Positions 1 through 7,681 of a DNA stretch of 64,000 nt are shown piece by piece. Numbering within the stretch: the stretch's first letter is position 1; every line of letters begins with the position of its first letter. Below the pieces are notes generated by a model that had not been told where the DNA came from, did not search any database, and worked only from the letters and a program-made list of their open reading frames with translations. A program made the position numbers and the translations under genes. This stretch comes from Arcanobacterium buesumense (lineage in GTDB: Bacteria; Actinomycetota; Actinomycetes; Actinomycetales; Actinomycetaceae): the NCBI RefSeq assembly GCF_012563545.1, contig NZ_CP050804.1, forward strand, positions 496,001-560,000. The letters run 5' to 3'.

Positions 1-495
1 AAGGTGAGAGCCAATAATCGCTAATACAGCTACTGCAAATGCGATATCTGTGGCTGTGGGTATTGCCCAGCCTTGAATTGTCTCTGGATGGCCCCAGTTA
101 ATAGCTGCATATATCCCAGCTGGCACAATGACCCCGCCAATAGCGGCGACAACTGGAACGATTGCTCGCGAAGGAGAGCGCAAATCACCGATCGCAAATT
201 CCTGTTTGAGCTCAAGCCCGACAAGAAAAAAGAATATAGCAAGTAAACCATCCGCTGCCCAATGCCCAACGCTAAGGTGTAGATGTAAAGAGTCAATACT
301 TAGCGTGGTATCTCGTAGGTTTAAGTACGCTTCACTCCATGGCGAATTTGCCCATACAATAGCGATGACAGCAGCGATCATTAATGCAATGCCGCCAGTT
401 GTTTCTTTGCGAAGAATTCCTCCGATACGCACATGCTCGGCGTAACTACCGTACGAAAGAATAGTGCGTAGTTTAGATGGTTGAGGTTCAGTCAC
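1..495 (-). CDS. nhaA: Na+/H+ antiporter NhaA, 3'-truncated by window edge
   Basis: This is the N-terminal part (165 residues visible) of an NhaA-type sodium/proton antiporter of the cytoplasmic membrane; the rest lies beyond base 1. The translation shows a short basic N-terminus, a first membrane helix, FFFLVGLELKQEF and the ion-binding segment TATDIAFAVAVLAI, which corresponds to the family's paired-aspartate region (here only the second Asp of the pair position is preceded by Thr). I chose the GTG at 495 because AAAGGGA lies just upstream; an in-frame ATG at 510 has no such site. The upstream neighbour is divergent. Family assignment is secure, function by homology. Confidence 0.9.
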   Translation of the reverse strand, partial: MTEPQPSKLRTILSYGSYAEHVRIGGILRKETTGGIALMIAAVIAIVWANSPWSEAYLNLRDTTLSIDSLHLHLSVGHWAADGLLAIFFFLVGLELKQEFAIGDLRSPSRAIVPVVAAIGGVIVPAGIYAAINWGHPETIQGWAIPTATDIAFAVAVLAIIGSHL

Positions 496-664
496 GGTGT
501 CCCTTTTCATGTAACGGTCAAAGAATGTGCCGACCAGACTTCCCGGCTCTCCTGACCACAAGTGTACGGCACATTAGCCGATGAGATCTGTATTGGCTGG
601 TTAGATTGGTCAAGTTTGGGATATATGACGCGCATGAGGCAAGCAAATACTTAACAATAGTTCC

Positions 665-1423
665 ATGACGTTACCGACGAATCCATACTACGATGTTGCC
701 ACTATAGCCGAAGCTTACGTTGATGTCCGGCCGGGTTATCCGCTTGAGTTACTGAGGATTGTATGTGCCGACGACGGTCAGAACCGGTGTCTTGTGGATA
801 TAGGGGCTGGAACTGGGAAACTCACAACCACGCTATGCGATATTGCTGGGCAGCGTGGGCGCGTTTGGGCTATCGAGCCTAGCCCAGACATGCGCGAGCA
901 GCTTATTCGGCTTATGCCAAACCTTAAAGGCCAAATACTGCCTGCGAGTGGTGAAGAAACAACGCTCAACGATGCGATGGCAGATATTGTGTTTTATGCT
1001 CAAAGTTGGCATTGGGTAGATCCCATCAAAGCTAGTAGGGAAGCGGCTCGTATCCTACGTCCAGGTGGAAAACTCGTCGTTTTATACAACCAAATGGATG
1101 TGTCAATTCCATGGGTAAAAAGACTGAGCCGTATTATGCGTTCTGGTGATGTGCACCGTCCGACTGATAAACCGCTCGTCGTCGAACCTTTTACGCAACC
1201 TCGATTACATATGGCAACATGGCAAGATCGGCTGACTCCAACCCAAGTATGCCAACTTGGTACAACGAGATCGTCATGGATTACCTCCACAAACGAAAAT
1301 CGCGCGAAAATGCAAGCGAATCTGAGATGGTACTTATACCAAAACCTTGGATATGGCGATGAAGATATTGTCGAAATTCCATATTTGACGTATATGTGGG
1401 TGATGGAGCGGGCAGAAGTGTGA
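665..1423 (+). CDS. class I SAM-dependent methyltransferase
   Basis: A 252-residue protein with a Rossmann-type methyltransferase core. Motif I is VDIGAGTGKLT (about residues 44-54), the acidic loop following strand 2 is AIEPSPDM, and SWHWVD plus ILRPGGKLV mark the motif IV and post-motif regions typical of UbiE/COQ5-like and Methyltransf_11 proteins. The substrate cannot be read from the sequence. There is no clear Shine-Dalgarno before the ATG, and TAACAAT lies about seven bases upstream, so a leaderless mRNA is possible. It stands alone between divergent nhaA and a co-directional exporter gene. Confidence 0.85.
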   Translation: MTLPTNPYYDVATIAEAYVDVRPGYPLELLRIVCADDGQNRCLVDIGAGTGKLTTTLCDIAGQRGRVWAIEPSPDMREQLIRLMPNLKGQILPASGEETTLNDAMADIVFYAQSWHWVDPIKASREAARILRPGGKLVVLYNQMDVSIPWVKRLSRIMRSGDVHRPTDKPLVVEPFTQPRLHMATWQDRLTPTQVCQLGTTRSSWITSTNENRAKMQANLRWYLYQNLGYGDEDIVEIPYLTYMWVMERAEV

Positions 1424-1539
1424 GATAAAATTCCCGGAGAAAAATCATAATTGGGCGATACGGCCCGGTCAAAGCTTGTAAGTCGGGCATAAAATGGAGC
1501 ACGCATATCCTACCGTTTTAGACCAGTTATGAGAGAAGT

Positions 1540-2868
1540 ATGGACGATCAGCCCACCAACAATCCGGTACAGAGCCAGGAAACGATAGCCGAAAAAATTC
1601 ATTGTATTTTAATGCTTGGAACGATGCTTTTAGCGTGTGGCGCTGGAGCTTATCGAGTCAAAGCTGCGATGTCACGAGCAGCTAAAGCAATTGGCTTAAC
1701 AAAGTTAGAGTCAGCGGTGTCCATGACTGACATTACAGTTACTGCATGGCGGGGTAAAGAATCTTACACAAGCTTTGGCGAACAGCGTCGTGTAGGCGTT
1801 AATGCGGAAAAGCTCGATCGTATTATGCAGGCCGTTGCGCAATTGCATGAAGGAATGACAGCTGAGCAATTACGTGTGATCTTGCAAGAAACAACTAAAC
1901 GAGATCGCCATTACGGTTTGTGGACAACAGTTTTTGCTTCGGCGATTGCTTGTGCGGGATTCTGTTTCCTTAATGGTGGGCGCATAGTTGAATGTACCTG
2001 TGTTTTCTTTGCTGCTGGAATTGGTCAGCTTATTCGCAAACTTTTATTAGGCCGCGGAATTGCGCATTTCATTATTTGGATTTTATGTGCAGTGGCATCG
2101 ACGATGGTTTATATTCTGCTACTTGAGATTGGTAGCGTAGGTGGCTTGCCTTATCTTATCCAGTATGAGTCTGGATTGATTTCCTCTATTCTTTATTTGA
2201 TTCCTGGATTCCCGCTGACGACGGCGATGCTTGACTTTGTTCGAAACGATACGCAATCAGCTCTTGATCGTTTTTCATATTGCATCATGGTGATTGGTTC
2301 TGCTGGTGTCTCTGTGTGGATCGTTGTGCATGCCCTTAATTGGCATGTTGATGCAGCTGTTGTTCCGCCGCTACCATTTTGGACAATGACGTTCTTACGT
2401 CTTCTGACGTCTTTTGTGGCGGCCTATGGATTCGCGGTACTATTTAATGCTCCGTGGAAGGTGTGTGCTGCGGCTGCAGTAGCTGGAGCTTTTGCAAACA
2501 CTAGCCGTTTATTATTGCAGGAGAACTTTCATTTGCCTTGGCAGCTCGGAGTAGGTTTGGCTGCCATGCTTGTTGGAATCGTGGCAACGATGGTGGCATG
2601 GAAGACGTCGCATTCTCGCGTGTCACTCTCCGTACCGGGGGTGGTTATTATGATTCCTGGAGTCCCATTCTATCGCGGTCTAGTGGCGTTAAATGAAGGT
2701 AATTTCCAAGGCGCAATTTCGACATTCGCAGAAGTTTTCTTCGTCATTATGTCGATTGGATTTGGTTTGGCAATTGCTCGTGTACTGATGGATGACGGCT
2801 GGCGTCATGATATGGATACGTCACACTTGCCAGAGACCTTAGGCTCTGATGTGCGCGACGCAGTGTAA
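1540..2868 (+). CDS. threonine/serine exporter family (ThrE-like) membrane protein
   Basis: A 442-residue membrane protein joining the two parts of the ThrE family: an N-terminal cytoplasmic/DUF1212 portion (about residues 20-260) and a C-terminal ThrE_2 portion (about 285-430). It contains around ten hydrophobic segments and the family stretches YLIPGFPLTTAMLDFV and VIMIPGVPFYRGL. Corynebacterium ThrE exports threonine and serine; the substrate here is inferred only. It ends in a large loop-free palindrome shared with the convergent exchanger gene. Confidence 0.85.
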   Translation: MDDQPTNNPVQSQETIAEKIHCILMLGTMLLACGAGAYRVKAAMSRAAKAIGLTKLESAVSMTDITVTAWRGKESYTSFGEQRRVGVNAEKLDRIMQAVAQLHEGMTAEQLRVILQETTKRDRHYGLWTTVFASAIACAGFCFLNGGRIVECTCVFFAAGIGQLIRKLLLGRGIAHFIIWILCAVASTMVYILLLEIGSVGGLPYLIQYESGLISSILYLIPGFPLTTAMLDFVRNDTQSALDRFSYCIMVIGSAGVSVWIVVHALNWHVDAAVVPPLPFWTMTFLRLLTSFVAAYGFAVLFNAPWKVCAAAAVAGAFANTSRLLLQENFHLPWQLGVGLAAMLVGIVATMVAWKTSHSRVSLSVPGVVIMIPGVPFYRGLVALNEGNFQGAISTFAEVFFVIMSIGFGLAIARVLMDDGWRHDMDTSHLPETLGSDVRDAV

Positions 2869-2870
2869 TT

Positions 2871-2924
2871 GTTTTGGGTATTAAAAGGTGGAGGTTGCAA
2901 CCTCCACCTTTTAATACCCAAAAC
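2871..2924. terminator. 54-bp perfect palindrome, bidirectional terminator
   Basis: Bases 2871-2924 form a perfect inverted repeat with 27-base arms and no spacer (centre between 2897 and 2898). It sits exactly between two convergent stop codons (2868 and 2936). The A/T-rich outer arms supply a U-run in both directions, so either transcript can end here. Confidence 0.85.
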
Positions 2925-2935
2925 CTCAATGGTCT

Positions 2936-4537
2936 TTAGAACCCGGCAAAGGAACCGAGTATTTGGCCAACGAAAATTTTGGCTACCATGGCAACTGGAT
3001 AAACCATTGCATAGCCTAGTGCGACGCGTGGATCGAACGATGTGCGGTCGTTAGCGAAAGCGAGAACTGCTGGCTGTGTTTGGATACCACCCAGAGCGCC
3101 AGCCAAGCGTGTACCGCCGGTGGATGTCAGTAGGCGCATAGACAAGTAGAATCCACCACCCACGATGCAGGTAATCATCATTCCGAGGAAGAGGATTTGA
3201 AGCCATGCTCCGCCGGTGAAGGCAACTAGGATCTGAGAACCTGCCTTTGTTCCAGCATAAGCAAGGAAGACCAGTAGACCTAGTTCGGCAAGAACCTGAC
3301 ATGTGGTATATGGCAAAGTTGTTACGATTCGACCTATGCGGCCCAATCGTCCCATGACTAGGCCGACGATGAGAGTTCCGGCTGCCGAACCGATAGAGAA
3401 GGTTAAGCCAGAAGGAGTTAGAATTTCCCATTCACCGATGATGATGCCCAGTGCCATACCTAGGCCAAGAGCAATTGGGTTAATATCGGTTAAGCCATGC
3501 GAAGAATCACCGAAGTACTTTGAGATCTTTGCTAATGAATGAGTTGGTGCAACGACGCGGACCCGATCGCCTTGCTGAAGCCGAATGCTCGGATCAGCAG
3601 ACATATCCGTATCGCCACGTCGAATTCGGGAAATAGTGGCACCGAATTTATCTTCTAAATCCAGTTCCTCAATTTTTCGTCCCGCAATATCAGAGTTAGA
3701 GATTGTGATTCGTCGGAAATCGAGGTAGCGCCGATCGGCAATCAATGAATGCGACGAACCGTGACCAACGAGTTTGATAGCTCGATCAACCTCGGCAACC
3801 GTTCCAATAACAGTTACTAGGTCATCTTTTTCCAAAATATCGGAATTGCTAGGCAACCAAATTGGACCAGTTTCTCCCCGTCGAATACGAGAAAACTGCA
3901 GAGTACCGCCAATTGCATCTACAAGCGAGCCGATCGTTGGTTGGTCAGTGCGCTCAACTCTAATAGTTCGGTTGCTAATCGGTGACGGCTTATCTTTATC
4001 TGCACTTCGCCGAGATAACGCTAATGCGGCAAAGCCCAGCATTCCAATGACTCCAAAGAGGTAGGCAATTGCGTACCCAACTGTGGCTAGCGCTGGATCA
4101 CCTGAAGCTGTGCTTGCGGCAGAAAGGGCTGGGGTATTTGTTGTAGCACCGGCAAATGTACCAGCAACAAGCGCCCAATCCATGCCTAGTGCTCGACCAA
4201 CACCGGCAGCAGCGGCTGCTGCTACGGCAAATGTGCCTAGCATTAGTAAAATGGGAACAATTGAGGACTTAAGCGTGCTGAAGAAGGTAGGCCCAGCGGA
4301 AATACCGATCGCAAAAGCAAAGAGGGCAAGGCCAAGAACACCAAGATCGTGTTCGACCTCGAGCTTATAGCCTGAATGGAGTGCCCACGCGGTGACTCCG
4401 ATAGATAAGAAGAGCACGGCGGCAGCACCCAAAGAAACTCCGCGAACACGGAGTTTGGACAAAATAGCACCACTTCCGACGAGGAAGAAGAGCAAAAGAA
4501 CTTGATTGTCAGCAAAAAGCTGAAATAAGAACGACAT
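2936..4537 (-). CDS. AspT/YidE-family transporter (aspartate:alanine exchanger family) with two RCK_C domains
   Basis: A 533-residue integral membrane protein with the architecture of the aspartate:alanine exchanger (AAEx) family. It has about five N-terminal helices with GISAGPTFF, two tandem TrkA-C/RCK_C regulatory domains (about residues 195-350), then a second membrane half with GLGMALGIIIGE and GGIQTQPAVLAF. The family includes AspT and the E. coli proteins YidE and YbjL. The ATG at 4537 was chosen over one at 4555 because AGGAG lies seven bases before it. It is divergent from aspartase 224 bp away, which makes aspartate or another C4 acid a plausible substrate; that is inference. Confidence 0.85.
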   Translation of the reverse strand: MSFLFQLFADNQVLLLFFLVGSGAILSKLRVRGVSLGAAAVLFLSIGVTAWALHSGYKLEVEHDLGVLGLALFAFAIGISAGPTFFSTLKSSIVPILLMLGTFAVAAAAAAGVGRALGMDWALVAGTFAGATTNTPALSAASTASGDPALATVGYAIAYLFGVIGMLGFAALALSRRSADKDKPSPISNRTIRVERTDQPTIGSLVDAIGGTLQFSRIRRGETGPIWLPSNSDILEKDDLVTVIGTVAEVDRAIKLVGHGSSHSLIADRRYLDFRRITISNSDIAGRKIEELDLEDKFGATISRIRRGDTDMSADPSIRLQQGDRVRVVAPTHSLAKISKYFGDSSHGLTDINPIALGLGMALGIIIGEWEILTPSGLTFSIGSAAGTLIVGLVMGRLGRIGRIVTTLPYTTCQVLAELGLLVFLAYAGTKAGSQILVAFTGGAWLQILFLGMMITCIVGGGFYLSMRLLTSTGGTRLAGALGGIQTQPAVLAFANDRTSFDPRVALGYAMVYPVAMVAKIFVGQILGSFAGF

Positions 4538-4761
4538 TAGACTCCTGAAGAGCAAGTGATGGACAAAACACTATGATTTTATAGATAGTTCACATCCATC
4601 ATAGCTGGCTTTCTACATAAACTTGAGTAGATAGTCCCAAGTTTCGTTTAGCTGCGCCTAAAGACAGCCATTGATGGCGAATATTTCTGCCTATGCTGAA
4701 ACTCTAAGTGAACGCCGTTATGCTTATTAATATAAGAATCGAGGAAGATTCAAGGAGAAAA

Positions 4762-6207
4762 ATGGCTACCGTCCGCGTTGAAGAAGATTTACTTGGTACT
4801 CGAGAAATTCCTAATGATGCCTACTATGGAGTTCATACTCAACGTGCAATCGAAAACTTTAATATTTCCGGTGTCACGATCAATGATGTGCCAGAATTTA
4901 TTAAGGCCATGGTATGTGTTAAAAAGGCTGAAGCATTAGCTAATCGGGACAAGCGAGTTCTGTCTGCCAAGGTGAGTAAAGCTATTGTGACGGCATGTGA
5001 CTTGATCTTAGAAGATGGCCGTTGCATGGATCAGTTCCCGGTAGATGTTTTCCAAGGCGGAGCAGGGACATCGGTCAATATGAATACCAATGAAGTCGTG
5101 GCCAACTTAGCTCTAGAAGTATTAGGCGAGCCAAAAGGTAGCTACGACATCATCAATCCTAACGATCATGTTAATAAATCCCAGTCAACAAACGATGCTT
5201 ACCCGACTGGTTTTCGGATCGCGTTATATCGTATGGTGGAGCATCTTATTGCTGAAGTTGAACGGATGGGTGCCTCGTTTACCGCTTTGGGAGAAAAACA
5301 CGCGAACGTGCTAAAGATGGGACGGACTCAACTTCAAGATGCAGTCCCTATGACTATTGGGCAAGAGTTTGTGGCTTTCGGCGTCCTCATGAACGAAGAA
5401 ATTCGTAATCTTAAGCTGGCTTCGGATTTGTTACTTGAAGTAAATCTTGGCGCTACAGCAATTGGAACAAAACTGAACACTCCTGAGGGTTTCCAAGATA
5501 TCGTCGTCGCCCGCCTAGCAGAGGTTACTGGACTCGATGTCATTGCTTCACCAAACCTTATAGAAGCGACATCTGACACTGGTGCCTATATTTCAATCCA
5601 TTCGGCGCTCAAGCGGCTAGCGGCCAAACTATCAACGATCTGCAACGATTTACGTCTTATTTCTTCTGGGCCGCGGGCTGGCTTGAATGAAATTAACTTG
5701 CCTGAAATGCAGGCCGGATCGTCAATTATGCCGGCTAAAGTCAATCCGGTTATACCGGAAGTAGTTAATCAAATTTGTTTTAAAGTCATGGGCAATGACA
5801 GCACGGTTATGCTTGCTGCTCAAGCAGGGCAGCTTCAACTCAACGTTATGGAACCAGTTATCGCACAAGCGATTTTCGAATCTATTTTGTTACTTGAACG
5901 GGCGCTGGTCACACTTCGGGAACGATGTGTTGACGGCATTACCGTGAACGAAGATATCTGCCTGGGGCACGTGATGAACTCAATCGGTATTGTCACCTAT
6001 TTAAACGATATTATCGGTCATCATAACGGCGATCTCGTTGGGAAAGAAGCGGCGCGAACGGGTAAATCAGTACGCGATATCGTGTTAGAACGAGGTTTGA
6101 TGACACAAGCTGAACTTGATCGGGCATTATCCGTGGAGAACTTAATGGCTCCCGTGTACATGGGGGAGATCTTCCCAGATGATTCCCACATGGAGATCCG
6201 TGACTAA
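4762..6207 (+). CDS. aspA: aspartate ammonia-lyase (aspartase)
   Basis: A 481-residue enzyme that deaminates L-aspartate to fumarate and ammonia. It matches the fumarase/aspartase superfamily over its full length: [13 protein letters not shown] at the N-terminus, [31 protein letters not shown] and the signature [15 protein letters not shown] with the catalytic serine loop. The start is the ATG at 4762, preceded by AAGGAG at 4752-4757; upstream in-frame starts lack a site. Together with the divergent AspT-like exchanger it suggests aspartate use feeding fumarate respiration. Confidence 0.95.
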   Translation: MATVRVEEDLLGTREIPNDAYYGVHTQRAIENFNISGVTINDVPEFIKAMVCVKKAEALANRDKRVLSAKVSKAIVTACDLILEDGRCMDQFPVDVFQGGAGTSVNMNTNEVVANLALEVLGEPKGSYDIINPNDHVNKSQSTNDAYPTGFRIALYRMVEHLIAEVERMGASFTALGEKHANVLKMGRTQLQDAVPMTIGQEFVAFGVLMNEEIRNLKLASDLLLEVNLGATAIGTKLNTPEGFQDIVVARLAEVTGLDVIASPNLIEATSDTGAYISIHSALKRLAAKLSTICNDLRLISSGPRAGLNEINLPEMQAGSSIMPAKVNPVIPEVVNQICFKVMGNDSTVMLAAQAGQLQLNVMEPVIAQAIFESILLLERALVTLRERCVDGITVNEDICLGHVMNSIGIVTYLNDIIGHHNGDLVGKEAARTGKSVRDIVLERGLMTQAELDRALSVENLMAPVYMGEIFPDDSHMEIRD

Positions 6208-6268
6208 AGTAGGTAGCAGTAGGCGTACCATAGACTGGTAATACTAACCTGTTCAAGGAGTTGAGTCC

Positions 6269-7417
6269 ATGGTACGCATGCCTACGTCGTTAGAAGAACA
6301 AGCTGGCCTTTGCTGGCCACTTGCCGATGAGGTAGCGCGACGTTTTCCCATTGTTGAGCATCCAGCACCAGCTAGTGAAGAGAAATATCGTGCGGTGATG
6401 AAATCGCTAAAGTTCGGTGAAGGATTTGGCGATTATATGGCTCGGGTATCGTGGGATGGGGAGCGAGGCTGGCATGGACACCGGATTGAGCCATATGGAC
6501 CGCTTGCTCTTGATCCGGCTGGGGCGGTACTGCATTATGGTCAGGAAGTTTTTGAAGGTTTGAAAGCCTACCGTCACGCAGATGGGTCGGTGTGGACTTT
6601 TCGCCCCGCCTATAATGCAGCACGGTTAAACGCGTCAAATCAACGATTGATGATTCCGCAATTTCCGATTGAAGATTTTTTGGGCTCAATTGCAGCGTTG
6701 GTGCGAGCTGACCGGCGGTGGGTTCCGGCTAGTGCTGGGGCGAGTCTCTATTTGCGTCCTTTTGTTTTTGGTTCCGAGGCTTTTTTGGGCGTGCGGGCAG
6801 CTAATCGGTTTGAATATGCCGTCGTGGCTTCGCCGTCGGGTCCTTATTTTACGCATGGTTTTACGCCGATTAATGTGTGGGTGGAGCAAACTCATCACCG
6901 TGCTGGTCCAGGCGGAATGGGAGATGTAAAAACTGGTGGCAATTATGCGGCGTCCTTTTATGCTAAGTCGCATGCTTTTGAACGTGGTTTTGACGAAGTT
7001 CTTTTCCTAGATGCGGCTACTAATTCGTTTATTGATGAATTGGGCGCAATGAATGTTTTTGTGGTGATGGCTGATGGTTCAGTGCGAACGCCGGCGTTGT
7101 CTGGGACGATTTTGCCTGGATCAACGCGGTCTGCTATTTTGTACATACTAGATGATGAGGGCGTGTTGGCTCATGAGGAATCTATTGGGTTAGATGAGCT
7201 GTGGGCAGGAATAAAGTCGGGTGCGGTAGTAGAGATGTTTGCCTGTGGTACGGCCGCAGCAGTGGTATCCATTGGGTCGTTAACGAAAGGTCACGAGCGA
7301 CTTAATTTGCCGGGTTCAGCGTTTGCTCATCGGATATATAAGGCGCTAACAGATATCCAGTTCGGTATTGCTCCAGATCGTTTTGGTTGGATGTATAAAT
7401 TGGCCGATGGGGAATAA
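6269..7417 (+). CDS. ilvE: branched-chain-amino-acid aminotransferase
   Basis: A 382-residue class IV PLP aminotransferase that interconverts branched-chain 2-oxo acids and valine, leucine or isoleucine with glutamate. Diagnostic features are GQEVFEGLKAYR, YLRPFVFGSE, the PLP lysine in GDVKTGGNYAAS and the substrate/cofactor loop IDELGAMNVFVV. The length suits the actinobacterial and eukaryotic-like BCAT group. AAGGAG lies nine bases before the ATG. It follows aspA by 61 bp on the same strand and could share its transcript. A small hairpin follows it. Confidence 0.95.
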   Translation: MVRMPTSLEEQAGLCWPLADEVARRFPIVEHPAPASEEKYRAVMKSLKFGEGFGDYMARVSWDGERGWHGHRIEPYGPLALDPAGAVLHYGQEVFEGLKAYRHADGSVWTFRPAYNAARLNASNQRLMIPQFPIEDFLGSIAALVRADRRWVPASAGASLYLRPFVFGSEAFLGVRAANRFEYAVVASPSGPYFTHGFTPINVWVEQTHHRAGPGGMGDVKTGGNYAASFYAKSHAFERGFDEVLFLDAATNSFIDELGAMNVFVVMADGSVRTPALSGTILPGSTRSAILYILDDEGVLAHEESIGLDELWAGIKSGAVVEMFACGTAAAVVSIGSLTKGHERLNLPGSAFAHRIYKALTDIQFGIAPDRFGWMYKLADGE

Positions 7418-7429
7418 AAACCGTCCGTA

Positions 7430-7452
7430 ATACCCTTATCTAGTAAGGGTAT
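7430..7452 (+). terminator. hairpin after ilvE, possible terminator
   Basis: ATACCCTTA (7430-7438) and TAAGGGTAT (7444-7452) form a nine-base-pair stem with a five-base loop, 12 bp after the ilvE stop codon. There is no U-run after it, so termination would be weak or factor-dependent. Confidence 0.5.
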
Positions 7453-7475
7453 GGGTGAAGATCCTGTGCTCAAAT

Positions 7476-7492
7476 AAGGACTTTAGTCCCTA
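7476..7492. promoter_or_regulatory. DosR/DevR-like palindrome upstream of pflB
   Basis: GGACTTTAGTCC at 7478-7489 is a perfect palindrome. With its flanks it matches 13 of 14 bases of the core GGGACTTTAGTCCC of the mycobacterial DosR box (hypoxia response). It lies 193 bp before the pflB start, in a 264-bp leader with no other gene. Binding by a NarL/LuxR-type response regulator is inferred from the match only; no regulator is in the window. Confidence 0.45.
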
Positions 7493-7590
7493 CGGTGATA
7501 GTGCTGTGAGCAGGACTACCGTCAGTTTTCTGCCGATAGCTGTTTTCGCTAAGTATCTTCAGCTCTGGGAGACTAATCTATAAGTAGCGC

Positions 7591-7635
7591 CAGCAGTCAG
7601 TTGCTGGGTAACAAATGCGGTCAGTGTGGACTGAC
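7591..7635 (+). promoter_or_regulatory. two tandem small stem-loops in the pflB leader
   Basis: CAGCA-GTCAGT-TGCTG (7591-7606) and GTCAGT-GTGG-ACTGAC (7620-7635) are adjacent perfect inverted repeats, and both contain GTCAGT. The second lies about 47 bases before the start codon. They may be RNA structures or protein sites; the sequence does not decide. The remaining leader also holds TAGTGCTG-N4-CAGGACTA (7499-7518), an imperfect dyad. Confidence 0.35.
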
Positions 7636-7681
7636 ATATAACAAAAGTCCCGCTGGTTGCTATGAAAAGGAGTAGTGAACC

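Noticed and set aside
2869-3054. small plus-strand ORF after the ThrE-like gene
   Set aside because: It begins inside the terminator palindrome and runs antisense to the exchanger gene.
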